This document shows, piece after piece, positions 63,036 to 64,000 of a stretch of 64,000 bases of DNA. Under the pieces are notes generated by a model. The model was not told where the DNA came from. It did not search any database and saw nothing but the letters and a program-made list of their open reading frames with translations. Positions within the stretch are counted from its first letter, which is position 1; every line of letters starts with the position of its first letter. The stretch comes from Aquimarina sediminis (GTDB lineage: Bacteria; Bacteroidota; Bacteroidia; Flavobacteriales; Flavobacteriaceae), in contig NZ_POYJ01000013.1 of NCBI RefSeq assembly GCF_002895435.1, positions 62,001 to 126,000 of the forward strand. The letters are read 5' to 3'. The position numbers and the translations under genes are program-made.

Positions 63036-64000
63036 ATGATTATGAAAGATATAATAAGACATACTCACATTAGAAAAAACATACTTACCGGCGCTCAGGT
63101 ACTGGTGTCCCCTCATCGTACAAAACGCCCTTGGCAAGGAAAGACAGAAACGATAACAAAAGAAGAAAAGGTAGGCTATGATAAAAAATGTTATTTGTGT
63201 CCAGGGAATAGTAGAATCAATAAAGATAAAAATCCTTTGTACACAGACACTTTTGTGTTTACTAATGATTTCGGAGCATTAACACCAGATTCGTCTTCAA
63301 AAAAGTATAAAAAAGGACTATTTGAAGCCAATCAAGAGAGAGGGATTTGCAAAGTAATTTGTTTCTCTCCCAATCACTCTCTGACACTATCGCAATTGCC
63401 AGTTGAAGCTATAGAAAAGGTCATTACTACCTGGCAATCAGAATATGAAAACTTATCAGAGATTTCTTATATAAATTCGATCCAGATATTCGAAAACAAG
63501 GGTGAGATTATGGGGTGTAGTAACCCTCATCCTCATGGACAGATATGGGCTCAGGAATCGATACCTAATGAGATCTTAAAAAAAACAGCCAATTTTTCAC
63601 AACATTTTAGAAAGCACAAAAATACTTTGCTAGAGGCATATTTAACTCAAGAACAACAAGAGCAAGAACGGATAGTATATGAGAATGATCATTTTATTGT
63701 AGTAGTTCCTTTTTGGGCTGTTTGGCCTTTCGAGACTATGATTATTCCAAAAAGAGGAAAAGAGAATATAATGTTAATGAGTAAAGGTGAAATCTCCTCT
63801 TTTGCTAAAGCTATTCAAACGATTACTTCTGTTTATGATCAATTGTTTGGAGTCCAGTTCCCGTATTCTTCTGGGATTCATCAGGCACCTGTAACTGGGA
63901 AATCATTTATGGGATGGCATTGGCACATGATTTTTTATCCTCCACTTTTGCGATCGGCTTCCGTTAAAAAATTTATGGTTGGTTATGAGATGTTTGCAAT
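63036..64000 (+). CDS. galT: Galactose-1-phosphate uridylyltransferase, 3' end outside window
   Basis: At least 321 residues in frame to the right edge; two ATGs (63036, 63042) are possible starts. Visible: zinc Cys pair CYLCPGNSR (~50), VFTNDF, GCSNPHPHGQIWA with the catalytic His of the HIT-like motif (~165), and HQAPVTG...WHWHMIFYPP. It exchanges UMP between UDP-glucose and galactose 1-phosphate. A galactokinase or GalE gene may follow outside the window. Start chosen for the N-terminus IRHTHIRKNILTGAQVLVSP, typical of GalT. Confidence 0.9.
   Translation, partial: MIMKDIIRHTHIRKNILTGAQVLVSPHRTKRPWQGKTETITKEEKVGYDKKCYLCPGNSRINKDKNPLYTDTFVFTNDFGALTPDSSSKKYKKGLFEANQERGICKVICFSPNHSLTLSQLPVEAIEKVITTWQSEYENLSEISYINSIQIFENKGEIMGCSNPHPHGQIWAQESIPNEILKKTANFSQHFRKHKNTLLEAYLTQEQQEQERIVYENDHFIVVVPFWAVWPFETMIIPKRGKENIMLMSKGEISSFAKAIQTITSVYDQLFGVQFPYSSGIHQAPVTGKSFMGWHWHMIFYPPLLRSASVKKFMVGYEMFA

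Overview
The window looks like a chromosomal segment of a marine-type Flavobacteriaceae (Bacteroidota). Reasons: low GC; genes often start without a strong Shine-Dalgarno; a fragment of a type IX secretion/gliding-type surface protein; FecR with a DUF4974-like C-terminus next to an ECF sigma factor; a CarboxypepD_reg-type TonB-dependent receptor; and MATCAP/DUF1704, RMD1 and DUF1611 family proteins. No rRNA, complete tRNA or CRISPR array was seen.

1-6.7 kb is an accessory array of short, mostly unrecognised + strand genes (a HEPN-like protein, an excisionase-like HTH protein, a PD-(D/E)XK-like protein, small membrane proteins, a frameshifted immunity-like gene, a WG-repeat protein). At least ten copies of a ~20 bp repeat, consensus AAGTTCAATAAAACGATGAA, lie at the gene junctions. 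Several copies supply the stop codon of one gene and the start of the next. The layout resembles acquired-immunity gene arrays of Bacteroidales but is not an integron.

6.8-31.7 kb is punctuated by three ~45 bp direct repeats (6897, 18704, 31500) that match the 3' half of an initiator tRNA-fMet. Each is preceded by four GTACTT/AAGTAC-type boxes at fixed spacing and followed by GAGTAC-type boxes, as expected for tyrosine-recombinase attachment sites, yet no integrase gene is visible. Segment A (6.9-18.7 kb) carries a GshB-like ATP-grasp ligase with an N-formylglutamate-amidohydrolase/MATCAP fusion protein, a Nudix hydrolase, an RMD1 protein, gdhA, and a speA-speB-deoxyhypusine-synthase-like polyamine operon with a long structured leader. 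Segment B (18.7-31.5 kb) holds transposase debris and a stress-flavoured set: cold-shock protein, AraC regulator, SPFH and MscS proteins, a cupin, a GT14 glycosyltransferase, a groES pseudogene, a histidine kinase, and a DUF1611 / racemase-VanX fusion pair. A hipBA-like toxin-antitoxin pair follows the third repeat.

33.6-38.7 kb is a xanthine dehydrogenase operon (xdhA-xdhB-membrane protein-xdhC), followed by an ECF sigma/FecR pair. 41.4-52.3 kb is a compact reductive pyrimidine-catabolism operon: semialdehyde dehydrogenase, aminotransferase, NCS1 transporter, dihydropyrimidinase, beta-ureidopropionase, PreT, PreA and NupC. deoB, gapN, a large TonB-dependent receptor and a uridine-phosphorylase-like enzyme come next. 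Together these could take nucleosides across the outer and inner membranes, cleave them, turn pentose phosphate into glycolytic intermediates and degrade uracil to beta-alanine and acetyl-CoA. Two lipoprotein glycerophosphodiesterases, an OPA-type MFS transporter and the start of galT (cut by the right edge) complete the window.
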